From assembly GCA_001915545.1 (NCBI GenBank), contig MNQS01000175.1:1-6310 (forward strand): 6,310 bases of DNA, in the 5' to 3' direction. Positions 1 to 5,302 of the stretch are shown here, piece after piece. The position numbers were made by a program, and so were the translations under genes. Source of the DNA: Bacteroides sp. 43_108. GTDB lineage: Bacteria; Bacteroidota; Bacteroidia; Bacteroidales; Bacteroidaceae. The notes beneath the pieces were generated by a model, which was given only the letters and a program-made list of their open reading frames with translations, ran no database searches and was not told the origin of the DNA. Every line of letters begins with the position of its first letter. Position 1 is the stretch's first letter.

Positions 1-71
1 TCAACGCCAGACCGAGGGAAAAACTCAATTTCTTGACACCGGCTGAGGTCTTTTTCAAAAAGATTTCGTAA
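1..71 (+). CDS. C-terminal end of IS30-family transposase (partial, 5' cut by window edge)
   Basis: The reading frame is open from the first full codon at position 3 to a TAA at 69-71, giving 23 residues that read NARPREKLNFLTPAEVFFKK and end IS. The pattern 'N-x-R-P-R-x-x-L-x-F-x-T-P-x-E-V-F' is the hallmark C-terminal end of the IS30-family DDE transposases (IS4351 is the Bacteroides prototype), which cut and rejoin the ends of their own element. Everything upstream, including the catalytic DDE residues, is outside the window, so it is unknown whether the gene is intact. A likely right inverted end of the element follows directly. Alternative: a degenerate remnant. The family call is from recognition of this tail only. 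Confidence 0.78.
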   Translation, partial: NARPREKLNFLTPAEVFFKKIS

Positions 72-97
72 TGTTGCACTTGCTGGTTGACTCTGCC
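72..97. repeat. Probable right terminal inverted repeat of the IS30-family element
   Basis: Immediately after the transposase stop comes GTTGCACTTGCTGGTTGACT followed by CTGCC. IS30-family elements in Bacteroidota usually end within a few tens of bases after the transposase stop with a 'GTTGCACTT...GCC' type end. The matching left end is outside the window, so the exact boundary and the target duplication cannot be confirmed. This is inferred from position and resemblance. Confidence 0.45.
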
Positions 98-123
98 AAA
101 TGAAAAAATGCACTTTTTGGCAG
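93..123. repeat. Perfect 8-bp inverted repeat beside the IS30 end
   Basis: CTGCCAAA (93-100) and TTTGGCAG (116-123) are exact reverse complements around a 15-base spacer. The right arm is followed by nine A residues, not T, so this is not a plus-strand intrinsic terminator. The left arm overlaps the inferred IS end. The stretch 108-123 also repeats part of the IS end (TGCACTT...TGG), which may mark the insertion target. Confidence 0.5.
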
Positions 124-141
124 AAAAAAAAACAAAATATC

Positions 142-173
142 TTGTGATGGAATAAATAAAAAATGTACTTTTG
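142..173 (+). promoter_or_regulatory. Bacteroidota-type promoter for the ncRNA candidate
   Basis: A -33 TTG (142-144) lies 21 bases upstream of TACTTTTG (166-173), a full match to the TAnnTTTG -7 box of the Bacteroidota primary sigma factor. Start of transcription is expected near 177-180. The sequence around and after the -7 box closely resembles the tRNA-Lys promoter at 5030-5080 (GTAC-T/C-TTTG, AACCG, GATGG), which supports it as a real, strong stable-RNA-type promoter. Confidence 0.7.
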
Positions 174-177
174 TAAC

Positions 178-461
178 CGTTAGCGAAACGGGATGGATTT
201 TGCATTCCTGCCGACGCTTAAACAATAGATATGTGAGCCGTATTTATATTATACGATATAACTATAATAGAATAGTTCTTCGTAAATATTTAGAAATATA
301 ATTTTCATGGGACGCGCTCATTGTTGCAACTTGCTGTTTTTATAATCTTTTTAGTTGTGCAATGAGATTATGTCGTGAGACATGGGTCCAACCCCCAAAT
401 GTAATTATTAAAATTCACCCTGCTGTTCTTGCGTCGTGACGACGCGAGGACAGTTTTTTTT
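178..461 (+). ncRNA. Candidate structured non-coding RNA, about 280 nt (possibly 6S / Bacteroidales-1 type)
   Basis: This gene-free stretch is bounded by a promoter at 142-173 and a strong intrinsic terminator at 423-461, and holds no ORF of useful length. Several helices can be read directly: a 5' hairpin CCGTT/AACGG (177-181 with 187-191); CTCATTG/CAATGAG (317-323 with 360-366) continued by AACT/AGTT (328-331 with 353-356); ATGTC-GTGA-GACAT (370-383), closed by a GNRA tetraloop; and GGAC/GTCC (310-313 with 386-389), which encloses the last two to make a three-way junction. The middle, about 206-306, is AT-rich. A free-standing, promoter-to-terminator RNA of this kind recalls the Bacteroidales-1 motif, proposed as the 6S RNA of this order, but I cannot confirm that from sequence alone. 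It is not tmRNA, RNase P RNA or SRP RNA by any motif I can see. Alternative: a long attenuated leader of the acetyltransferase gene. Confidence 0.55.
423..461 (+). terminator. Strong intrinsic terminator of the ncRNA candidate
   Basis: CTGTTCTTGCGTCG (423-436) pairs with CGACGCGAGGACAG (440-453) over 14 bp, with two G-T wobbles and a TGA loop, followed by eight T residues (454-461). The GC-rich long stem and T run make it a textbook Rho-independent terminator in the plus direction. It separates the upstream RNA from the acetyltransferase gene. Confidence 0.9.
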
Positions 462-492
462 ATAAGCATTTCGTGTGATTTTAGTTTTGAAC

Positions 493-500
493 TATATTTG
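493..500 (+). promoter_or_regulatory. -7 promoter box for the GNAT gene
   Basis: TATATTTG matches TAnnTTTG exactly and lies 43 bases before the ATG at 543, downstream of the ncRNA terminator, so the acetyltransferase can be transcribed on its own. The -33 box is weak: TTTCG at 469-473 sits at the right distance but is not a clean TTTG. No Shine-Dalgarno sequence is seen before the ATG, only AT-rich sequence, which is normal in Bacteroidota. Confidence 0.5.
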
Positions 501-542
501 TATTATTTGCGATAGTGCATAAACCTTTTAATCTTTAATTTT

Positions 543-1088
543 ATGAATGAACATTTTGATGATTTGAAATTCCACAGACTATTGTCTTCAGAGGATGCCT
601 TGTTTGGACAGTTCTCTGAGCTTTTTCAGTCTTCTTTTCCTGTAAATGAGAGGCGTCCGTTGGAATCTCTTAAAAAGATCATTAGTGATGAATCTGATGT
701 TTACTGCGATGCAGTACTTAGAAATAATGTTTATGTAGGTTTGTTGGTGTATTGGGATTTTGCTGATTTTGTGTATGTAGAGTATTTGGCAGTTGATCCT
801 GATATTCGTGGAGGTGGAATAGGAGCGCGTATATTGTCGCAATTGAGGGATGGTGTGCGTAAGCCTGTTGTGCTTGAAGTGGAACCTCCGTTGAATGAAC
901 TTGCAAAAAGAAGAATCGGGTTCTATGAGAGAAACGGTTTTGTTCTTTTGGATAATGAATATTTTCAGCCATCGTATGGGCTGGTGCCGGGATTGGAACT
1001 TAAACTTATGTCTTCCGGTAATTTGGCATTGGATATCTCAGAAGTGATAGATATAATTCATCGTAGGGTTTACGGTGTGAAGAAGTGA
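543..1088 (+). CDS. GNAT-family N-acetyltransferase, 181 aa
   Basis: GNAT enzymes move the acetyl group of acetyl-CoA to an amine; the substrate here cannot be told. Motif A is clear: a hydrophobic strand FVYVEYLAVDP (about 76-86) followed by the pyrophosphate-binding loop DIRGGGIG (87-94, consensus R/Q-x-x-G-x-G/A) and its helix. A second conserved stretch, VLEVEPP at about 110-116, leads into the motif-B region RRIGFYERNGFVLL (about 123-136), the 'FYERxGF' signature of the superfamily. The length is normal for a single-domain GNAT and no signal peptide or membrane segment is present, so it should be cytoplasmic. It stands alone: a terminator precedes it and a bidirectional terminator follows 16 bases after its stop. 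The ATG at 543 is the first in frame after the promoter box and is accepted as the start. Confidence 0.88.
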   Translation: MNEHFDDLKFHRLLSSEDALFGQFSELFQSSFPVNERRPLESLKKIISDESDVYCDAVLRNNVYVGLLVYWDFADFVYVEYLAVDPDIRGGGIGARILSQLRDGVRKPVVLEVEPPLNELAKRRIGFYERNGFVLLDNEYFQPSYGLVPGLELKLMSSGNLALDISEVIDIIHRRVYGVKK

Positions 1089-1104
1089 CTTCAGATTGCA
1101 TAAA

Positions 1105-1153
1105 AAAAGAACTGCACTCGCGATTCTATTCGAATGTCGGGTGCAGTTCTTTT
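1105..1153. terminator. Bidirectional terminator between convergent genes
   Basis: AAAAGAACTGCACTCG (1105-1120) pairs with CGGGTGCAGTTCTTTT (1138-1153): 16 bp with one G-T wobble around a 17-base loop. The stem ends in A runs on the left and T runs on the right, so it works as an intrinsic terminator for the acetyltransferase (+) and for the exported-protein gene (-), whose stop codon is only 3 bases away. Confidence 0.88.
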
Positions 1154-1156
1154 ATA

Positions 1157-1879
1157 TTATTTCTTGTTGTCTTTTGAAAAATCCTTGCTGAAAGTGTTCC
1201 ATACTTTCATGACAGAACTCTTGTTCCTAAGCAAAATCTCTGCTGATCGTGTGAAGGACAAGTATTGTTTACGTTTTTCTTTGTTGAGGTGGTTCAATAT
1301 GTTCCTTTCTGTGACCTCAAACAAGTCGTCTCCTTTTATGAAATAAAAGACGTTCTTTGTAGGAACAGGATCTTTCTCCGGAGATGGGTTGTAGGAACCT
1401 ATCATGTCGATAGATATGCTGTTGAACAGACCTCCTCCGTCAAGTGTGAAGTCGGACATATTTCTTATATCATTTTTATTTCTGTCCAATTCTTCCTCGT
1501 TGACGGTCAGAACATGTATGACTTTTCCGACCTCGTCCTCATGGATTATCTTTCCGAACATTCCGTTGACCGGAATAAATGTGGCGTCCTTGAACTCGAT
1601 TCTCAATACCGTGCCCGGATAAGCCTCCATCATTGTGTCGTTCTGAACATACCATAGTCTCTGTGAGCCTATATGAATGTTGCAAGGAACTATTGTCTTC
1701 TTTATGTTGAGGAGGCCTGTATATACGGTTGCCGGCATGAATCGCTTGTTGACAAACGGCCATTCACCTGTTGGTCTCCATGGTTCTTGAGATTCATTGT
1801 CTTGCGCATGCACTTGTATGCCGGTGCATGAAAGCGCAAATGCCATGATGGCTGCTAATATAAGTCTGCCTCCTTTCAT
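1157..1879 (-). CDS. Exported protein of unknown function, 240 aa
   Basis: I do not recognise the family. Residues 1-25 form a typical Sec signal peptide: basic MKGGR, a hydrophobic core (LILAAIMAFALS), then a likely signal peptidase I site VHA-QD after residue 25. Cys18 lies inside the core (ALSC), but this is a poor lipobox, so a soluble periplasmic or exported protein is more likely than a lipoprotein. The mature part (about 215 aa) has alternating hydrophobic strands in 45-170 and a strongly basic, helical C-terminus from about residue 195 (NKEKRKQ, KDFSKDNKK); no catalytic motif is seen. It starts 20 bases after the stop of the lipoprotein gene and is the last gene before the shared terminator, so the two are very likely co-transcribed and may work together. 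An AAGGAG ribosome-binding site precedes the ATG. Confidence 0.8.
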   Translation of the reverse strand: MKGGRLILAAIMAFALSCTGIQVHAQDNESQEPWRPTGEWPFVNKRFMPATVYTGLLNIKKTIVPCNIHIGSQRLWYVQNDTMMEAYPGTVLRIEFKDATFIPVNGMFGKIIHEDEVGKVIHVLTVNEEELDRNKNDIRNMSDFTLDGGGLFNSISIDMIGSYNPSPEKDPVPTKNVFYFIKGDDLFEVTERNILNHLNKEKRKQYLSFTRSAEILLRNKSSVMKVWNTFSKDFSKDNKK

Positions 1880-1888
1880 ATAAGTGAT

Positions 1889-1894
1889 CTCCTT
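1889..1894 (-). promoter_or_regulatory. Unusually good Shine-Dalgarno site (AAGGAG)
   Basis: On the minus strand AAGGAG sits 9 bases before the ATG at 1879, inside the 20-base gap after the lipoprotein gene. Bacteroidota generally do without Shine-Dalgarno sites, so this one stands out. It supports the ATG at 1879 as the true start and suggests efficient translation of the second gene of the pair. Confidence 0.6.
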
Positions 1895-1899
1895 ATTAA

Positions 1900-2751
1900 T
1901 TATCTAACCTTTATTACGAGATATTTCGAGATGCTCCAGAATTTTGTCGGATTTGTGATTCTGAGCGTATATTCTCCTTTGGCATCTTTCAAGAGGGAGT
2001 ATGTGCCTGACGGATGCGCTGTCATGAGCTTTGCCGACTTTGAACCTAATGGAATTACTGTTGTCTTTCTGATGTCTATCTTTGTAAAGTAGTCCTTGTC
2101 GAAATCGTTAGTTGTCAAAGCTTTGCCTCCGACGAGTATGCGGCGTTCCTTAAGCTCGCTGTTTGTACCGAATACATACCATGCGGTGTTCAGCTGTTCG
2201 CCCTGAGTTTTGGCGATACGTGCATTCATATCGCTTTCTTCCTTGATCTTTGTGTTTTCGCTTGTCAGGTTTGTGACAGAGTCGCCAAGCTGCGCAATCT
2301 GTATGTCTTTTGCAGAAAGCTGGGCTCTGAGATCTTCAATCTCCTTGTTTTTCTCGTTGAGCTGTGCCGTAAGGCTGTTCACTGCATCTTTGAATTTTGC
2401 AGCATTGATTGAGCTGTTTTTCAGCTTCTTCTGCAGTTCTTCAATGAGTTTCTGGTTTTCAGCCATTGTTTCTTCTATGAACTGCATGTTTTCCTGTATG
2501 TTCTGTACGGTGCTGTTGTTTTCAGCATTCTCGCTGAGCATGTTCACTCTTCCCTGAGCTTCGTTGATGCGGTTGAAACCTTCCTGTATTTCATTGAATG
2601 TTCCCATCAAGTCGTTCAGTTCGTTGTCCTTCTGGTTGATTACAGTCTGGAGCGAGTCTGTTTCTTTCTCTGCGGTGTTGTTCTGATTCCCGTTTTGTGT
2701 GCAGGAGGCCATTACGGCTATTCCGGCAACCAGCAAAAAGATTTTCTTCAT
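1900..2751 (-). CDS. Coiled-coil lipoprotein, 283 aa (resembles Cbp1-type adhesin annotations of Bacteroides)
   Basis: The N-terminus MKKIFLLVAGIAVMASC is a lipoprotein signal peptide with the lipidated Cys at residue 17 (lipobox MASC), so the protein should be anchored in a membrane, probably the outer one. Residues about 25-185 are a long heptad-rich coiled coil full of Glu, Lys, Asn and Gln (for example LIEELQKKLK, IEDLRAQLSAKD). From about 188 comes a compact domain starting NTAWYVFGT with strands ending FWSISKYLVIKVR. I recall this layout and C-terminal signature from Bacteroides proteins annotated as 'Cbp1 family collagen-binding glycoprotein adhesin'; that name is from memory and the adhesin role is not shown by sequence. 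Several D-S-L/D-S-V and similar sites could be O-glycosylated, but this is a guess. It lies 92 bases after rsmI and 20 bases before the exported-protein gene. An AAAGGA stretch precedes the ATG. Confidence 0.82.
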   Translation of the reverse strand: MKKIFLLVAGIAVMASCTQNGNQNNTAEKETDSLQTVINQKDNELNDLMGTFNEIQEGFNRINEAQGRVNMLSENAENNSTVQNIQENMQFIEETMAENQKLIEELQKKLKNSSINAAKFKDAVNSLTAQLNEKNKEIEDLRAQLSAKDIQIAQLGDSVTNLTSENTKIKEESDMNARIAKTQGEQLNTAWYVFGTNSELKERRILVGGKALTTNDFDKDYFTKIDIRKTTVIPLGSKSAKLMTAHPSGTYSLLKDAKGEYTLRITNPTKFWSISKYLVIKVR

Positions 2752-2843
2752 ACTATCCTTTCTTTTAATTGTTTCTTTATTTTCTTGTTTGTCAAAATGC
2801 TATGTATTGTGAAGTATTTCAGACACCTTTTTCTAATAGGGTG

Positions 2844-3599
2844 TTATTCTGTGTCTTCCTCTTCGTCTTCAATATCTTGCTTTTTGTATTTGTTTTTCGA
2901 AGCGTTGCGGACTTTCACGTTTTTTTCATCGTCGGCACCAGCGAGTATTATAACTATTTCACCTCTTGGCTCAACGGCTTCAAAATGCGCTATGACTTCA
3001 TCGAGCGTTCCTCTTGTGCAGTCTTCATGTATTTTAGATATTTCTCTGCATACGCACACTTGTCTGTCGCCTCCAAAAAACTCCTTGAACTGCAGAAGTG
3101 TCTTAACAAGTCTGTATGGCGATTCGTAGAAAATCATAGTTCTCGATTCGTCCTTCAGCGATTCAAGACGACTTTGACGTCCTTTCTTTTGTGGAAGAAA
3201 TCCTTCGAAACAGAATTTTTCATTTGGAAGTCCTGATGACACAAGGGCAGGCACAAAGGCTGTTGCTCCTGGCAGACACTGCACCTCTATGCCGTTGCGT
3301 ACACATTCGCGTACAAGAAGAAAGCCTGGGTCTGAGATTCCAGGTGTACCGGCATCGGAGATGAGCGCAATTGTCATGCCTGCGTTAAGCTTGTCTATGA
3401 TAGGTGATAATGTCTTGTGCTCGTTGAATTTATGATGCGAGAGCATCTCGTTCTTGATGTCGTAGTGGTTGAGCAGCACGCTCGATGTCCGCGTGTCTTC
3501 CGCAAGTATTAGGTCTGCTTCTTTCAGAATTCTGATAGCCCGCAGTGTGATGTCTTCAAGATTGCCTACAGGGGTAGGCACAACGTACAGCTTTCCCAT
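2844..3599 (-). CDS. rsmI: 16S rRNA (cytidine1402-2'-O)-methyltransferase RsmI, 251 aa
   Basis: RsmI uses S-adenosylmethionine to methylate the ribose of C1402 in the decoding centre of 16S rRNA, helping accuracy of translation. All family landmarks are present: LYVVPTPVGNLEDITLRA (4-21), AEDTR (33-37), SDAGTPGISDPG (81-92), LPGATAFVPALVSSGLP (109-125), FEGFLP (131-136), YESPYR (158-163) and the CREISKIHE stretch (184-192). The tetrapyrrole-methylase fold is complete to about residue 222. The small C-terminal domain of the longer E. coli protein (about 286 aa) is absent; instead there is a short basic then very acidic tail (KNKYKKQDIEDEEEDTE), which is common enough in Bacteroidota. The ATG at 3599 starts the conserved fold directly and lies about 30 bases behind a good promoter. 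It heads the minus-strand cluster. Confidence 0.96.
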   Translation of the reverse strand: MGKLYVVPTPVGNLEDITLRAIRILKEADLILAEDTRTSSVLLNHYDIKNEMLSHHKFNEHKTLSPIIDKLNAGMTIALISDAGTPGISDPGFLLVRECVRNGIEVQCLPGATAFVPALVSSGLPNEKFCFEGFLPQKKGRQSRLESLKDESRTMIFYESPYRLVKTLLQFKEFFGGDRQVCVCREISKIHEDCTRGTLDEVIAHFEAVEPRGEIVIILAGADDEKNVKVRNASKNKYKKQDIEDEEEDTE

Positions 3600-3628
3600 T
3601 TCTACAGAATATTTCGTGTAATATATCG

Positions 3629-3662
3629 CAAATGTAGAAAATAAATGTAATCTTGAATCAAA
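3629..3662 (-). promoter_or_regulatory. Promoter of rsmI (and probably of the lipoprotein operon)
   Basis: On the minus strand TTTG (3659-3662) lies 22 bases upstream of TACATTTG (3629-3636), an exact TAnnTTTG -7 box. Transcription would start near 3622-3625, leaving a leader of roughly 25 bases. The 92-base gap between rsmI and the lipoprotein gene holds no terminator and only a poor promoter match (TCTG, then GCATTTTG), so read-through from here is likely. Confidence 0.62.
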
Positions 3663-3707
3663 TGCATGGCATTTTTTGTATAAAACGAATATTTATTAAG
3701 CTTAAAA

Positions 3708-3738
3708 ATTGTATTTCCATAAATAAGAATTATTTTCG
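3708..3738 (+). promoter_or_regulatory. Promoter of the AI-2E family gene
   Basis: ATTG (3708-3711) is followed after exactly 19 bases by TATTTTCG (3731-3738), one mismatch from TAnnTTTG. Transcription should begin near 3743. This promoter overlaps an in-frame GTG at 3738, so that upstream codon cannot be the start of translation, and it argues for the ATG at 3792. Together with the rsmI promoter it fills the 190-base AT-rich divergent gap. Confidence 0.58.
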
Positions 3739-3791
3739 TGTATCAGCACAGTTGTAGTGCAAGTAATAAACTTTTATATTTTATCATTAGT

Positions 3792-5021
3792 ATGTCGTTC
3801 AAGGATAAAATTACATTCGACAAGTTTATTCGCGGTCTTGTCGTAATCATTGGATTCGTATTGCTCTATCTTCTTTTGAGGAGGCTCAGCGGTGTGTTGA
3901 TTCCATTTTTTGTTGCATGGATAGTGGCATATATGCTCTATCCGATAGTATGTTTTTTTCAATATAAGTGCCGTCTGCGTTCGCGTACTGCAAGTATATT
4001 GCTTACATTTCTGCTCATTATTTTGGCAATAGGTGCTTTCTGCCAGTTGATACTTCCGCCTGTTTTCGATGAAGTGGTAAGATTGAAGGATATTGTGGTC
4101 AGCTATGTGTCATCTTCGAGCAACGGGCGCATACTTCCGGCCGAAGTCGAGGACTTTTTAAAGAAAAATGTAGACGTAAAGGAACTGACTGGTAGTTTCA
4201 CGTTCAAGGATGTCACTGATTTTGTAGACGAGCGTCTGCCTCAGGTTGTTAATCTGATATATGGTTCGGTTGATGTGCTTATAGGCATTGTGTCATCTTT
4301 CATAGCCATAATATATATGTTCTTCATCCTCTTGGACTATGAACAGCTCAATCGTGGATTGATGATGATATTCCCTAGGCGTTATCGTCCGTTTGTCAGA
4401 GGTCTGCTCACAGACGTTAAGGTCGGCATGAATGGATATTTCCGTGGACAGTCGCTGATTTCATTTTTCGTCGGAGTACTTTTCGCCATCGGGTTTGTCA
4501 TCATCGATTTCCCGTTGGCCATACCGTTGGGTCTGTTCATAGGCATTCTCAGTCTGGTTCCTTATATGCATGGCTTTGGACTTGTACCGACTGTGGTGCT
4601 GGCAATACTTAAAGCGCATGATACGGGTGAAAGCTTCTGGCTGATACTTTTCGCTGCAATAATGGTCTTCATCGTTGTGCAGACTATACAGGATTGGATT
4701 CTCACACCGCGAATTATGGGGCATGTCACCGGACTCAACCCTGCAATGGTTTTCTTGTCCTTATCTGTGTGGGGCAGTCTTTTGGGCATAATCGGTCTTA
4801 TAATAGCTCTTCCTCTGTCCACTTTGATCATTTCATACTACAGACGCTACGTCGTCAATGATGATATTGATGATGAATGCGAAAATCCTAAGCGGAAAAA
4901 GAAAGTAAAACAGGCTGCGGATAATGCTGAATTTCCAGCCGAAAGTATGGCCGAAACCCTGCCTGAAGGCACTCCAGATGCAAATTCTGCATTAAAAGAA
5001 GCTGAAAATGAAAAAAAATAG
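3792..5021 (+). CDS. AI-2E family (PerM/YdiK-like) membrane protein, 409 aa
   Basis: Members of this family are inner-membrane proteins with about eight helices; some export the signal AI-2 (TqsA), others act as antiporters or permeases, and the substrate here is unknown. Hydrophobic segments lie at about 14-31, 33-54 and 66-90, then a soluble stretch to about 150 (DEVVRLKDIV..., FTFKDVTDFVDERL), then further helices at about 155-180, 215-270 and 280-350. The family core is clear: PLAIPLGLFIGILSLVPY, then QTIQDWILTPRIMG and VWGSLLGIIGLIIALPLSTLI. The last 55 or so residues are a hydrophilic, charged tail (KRKKKVKQ, then acidic and Ala/Glu-rich), probably cytoplasmic and disordered. The ATG at 3792 (MSFKDK) is chosen over an in-frame GTG at 3738 that lies in the promoter. 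No terminator follows the TAG; transcripts may run into the tRNA gene. Confidence 0.9.
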   Translation: MSFKDKITFDKFIRGLVVIIGFVLLYLLLRRLSGVLIPFFVAWIVAYMLYPIVCFFQYKCRLRSRTASILLTFLLIILAIGAFCQLILPPVFDEVVRLKDIVVSYVSSSSNGRILPAEVEDFLKKNVDVKELTGSFTFKDVTDFVDERLPQVVNLIYGSVDVLIGIVSSFIAIIYMFFILLDYEQLNRGLMMIFPRRYRPFVRGLLTDVKVGMNGYFRGQSLISFFVGVLFAIGFVIIDFPLAIPLGLFIGILSLVPYMHGFGLVPTVVLAILKAHDTGESFWLILFAAIMVFIVVQTIQDWILTPRIMGHVTGLNPAMVFLSLSVWGSLLGIIGLIIALPLSTLIISYYRRYVVNDDIDDECENPKRKKKVKQAADNAEFPAESMAETLPEGTPDANSALKEAENEKK

Positions 5022-5029
5022 CTGAAAAA

Positions 5030-5060
5030 TTTGTTGGATAATAAAAAGTATGTACCTTTG
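5030..5060 (+). promoter_or_regulatory. Consensus promoter of tRNA-Lys
   Basis: TTTG (5030-5033), 19 bases, TACCTTTG (5053-5060): a perfect match to the Bacteroidota -33/-7 pattern. It begins only 8 bases after the stop codon of the AI-2E gene, so the tRNA has its own strong start. Right after the -7 box lies a CCGCTT/AAGCGG hairpin (see separate entry). Confidence 0.85.
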
Positions 5061-5063
5061 CAA

Positions 5064-5080
5064 CCGCTTAAGGAAAGCGG
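5064..5080 (+). promoter_or_regulatory. 5'-leader hairpin at the tRNA-Lys transcription start
   Basis: CCGCTT (5064-5069) and AAGCGG (5075-5080) form 6 bp around an AAGGA loop, starting 3 bases after the -7 box, so at or very near the first transcribed base. The ncRNA candidate has the counterpart CCGTT-AGCGA-AACGG at 177-191, and both are followed by ATGG. The conserved placement suggests a shared stable-RNA promoter/leader module. Confidence 0.55.
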
Positions 5081-5126
5081 ATGGTTAAAAACAGACGCGC
5101 TATTATCCTAAAGCTTTTAAAGGTTA

Positions 5127-5199
5127 GATTCGCTAGCTCAGTAGGTAGAGCACAACACTTTTAATGTTGGGGTCTTGGGTTCGAACCCCAAGCGAATCA
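5127..5199 (+). tRNA. tRNA-Lys (anticodon UUU)
   Basis: A complete 73-base cloverleaf can be drawn. The acceptor stem GATTCGC/GCGAATC (5127-5133 with 5192-5198) is perfect over 7 bp; the D stem is GCTC/GAGC (5136-5139 with 5148-5151); the anticodon stem CAACA/TGTTG (5153-5157 with 5165-5169) holds loop CTTTTAA with anticodon TTT at 5160-5162; the variable loop is 5 bases; the T stem TTGGG/CCCAA (5175-5179 with 5187-5191) holds TTCGAAC. The discriminator base is A5199. CCA is not encoded and must be added after transcription. It reads AAA and AAG lysine codons. It has its own promoter and terminator, and its 3' end borders an integrase remnant. Confidence 0.97.
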
Positions 5200-5200
5200 C
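5175..5200. other. Probable attachment site (att) at the 3' end of tRNA-Lys
   Basis: A tyrosine-recombinase gene begins about 100 bases past the tRNA and reads away from it, the usual arrangement when an element has integrated into the 3' end of a tRNA gene (T arm to acceptor end). The tRNA itself is intact, as expected because such elements restore the 3' end. No second copy of this sequence exists in the window, so the other junction must lie beyond 6310 or has been lost. This is inferred from context. Confidence 0.4.
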
Positions 5201-5210
5201 TTAAGGAAGA

Positions 5211-5242
5211 AGCGATTATCTTGATAAGATAGTCGCTTTTTT
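5211..5242 (+). terminator. Intrinsic terminator after tRNA-Lys
   Basis: AGCGATTATCTT (5211-5222) pairs with AAGATAGTCGCT (5226-5237) over 12 bp with one G-T wobble around a GAT loop, followed by a run of T residues to 5242. It ends the tRNA transcript and probably any transcript running through from the AI-2E gene. Confidence 0.88.
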
Positions 5243-5270
5243 CTTTATATATACTACGTTTTGCCACATT

Positions 5271-5292
5271 TGTGTAAACCAGTGTGTAAACC
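5271..5292. repeat. Tandem 10-bp repeat TGTGTAAACC before the integrase
   Basis: TGTGTAAACC occurs at 5271-5280 and again at 5283-5292, a 12-base period, in the 60 bases between the tRNA terminator and the integrase ATG. Closely spaced short direct repeats next to an att site are the typical form of arm-type binding sites for an integrase or its helper protein; a repressor operator is also possible. No clear promoter is seen here (best: CACATTTG at 5265-5272, one mismatch). Confidence 0.5.
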
Positions 5293-5302
5293 GAAAAAAC
5301 AA

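Noticed and set aside
193..228. 11-codon frame inside the ncRNA (MDFAFLPTLKQ) as a leader peptide
   Set aside because: There is no run of regulatory codons, no downstream biosynthetic gene, and the RNA ends at its own terminator before the next gene.
1265..1657. Plus-strand open frame of 130 codons
   Set aside because: It lies antisense to the exported-protein gene, which has a clear signal peptide, ribosome-binding site and operon setting; the product has no recognisable motif.
1825..1836. Cys18 of the exported protein as a lipobox cysteine
   Set aside because: ALSC fits the lipobox poorly and a good signal peptidase I site (VHA-Q) follows seven residues later.
2210..2557. Plus-strand open frame of 115 codons, rich in Ser, Phe and Leu
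   Set aside because: It is the mirror image of the Glu/Lys/Asn-rich coiled coil on the minus strand; low-complexity antisense frames of this sort are expected.
5261..5300. CRISPR array suggested by the short direct repeats
   Set aside because: There are only two 10-base copies separated by 2 bases, with no spacers and no cas genes.
5261..5302. In-frame TTG at 5261 as the integrase start
   Set aside because: The 14 extra residues are encoded by the tandem repeats TGTGTAAACC, and family similarity begins at MSETIKV from ATG 5303.
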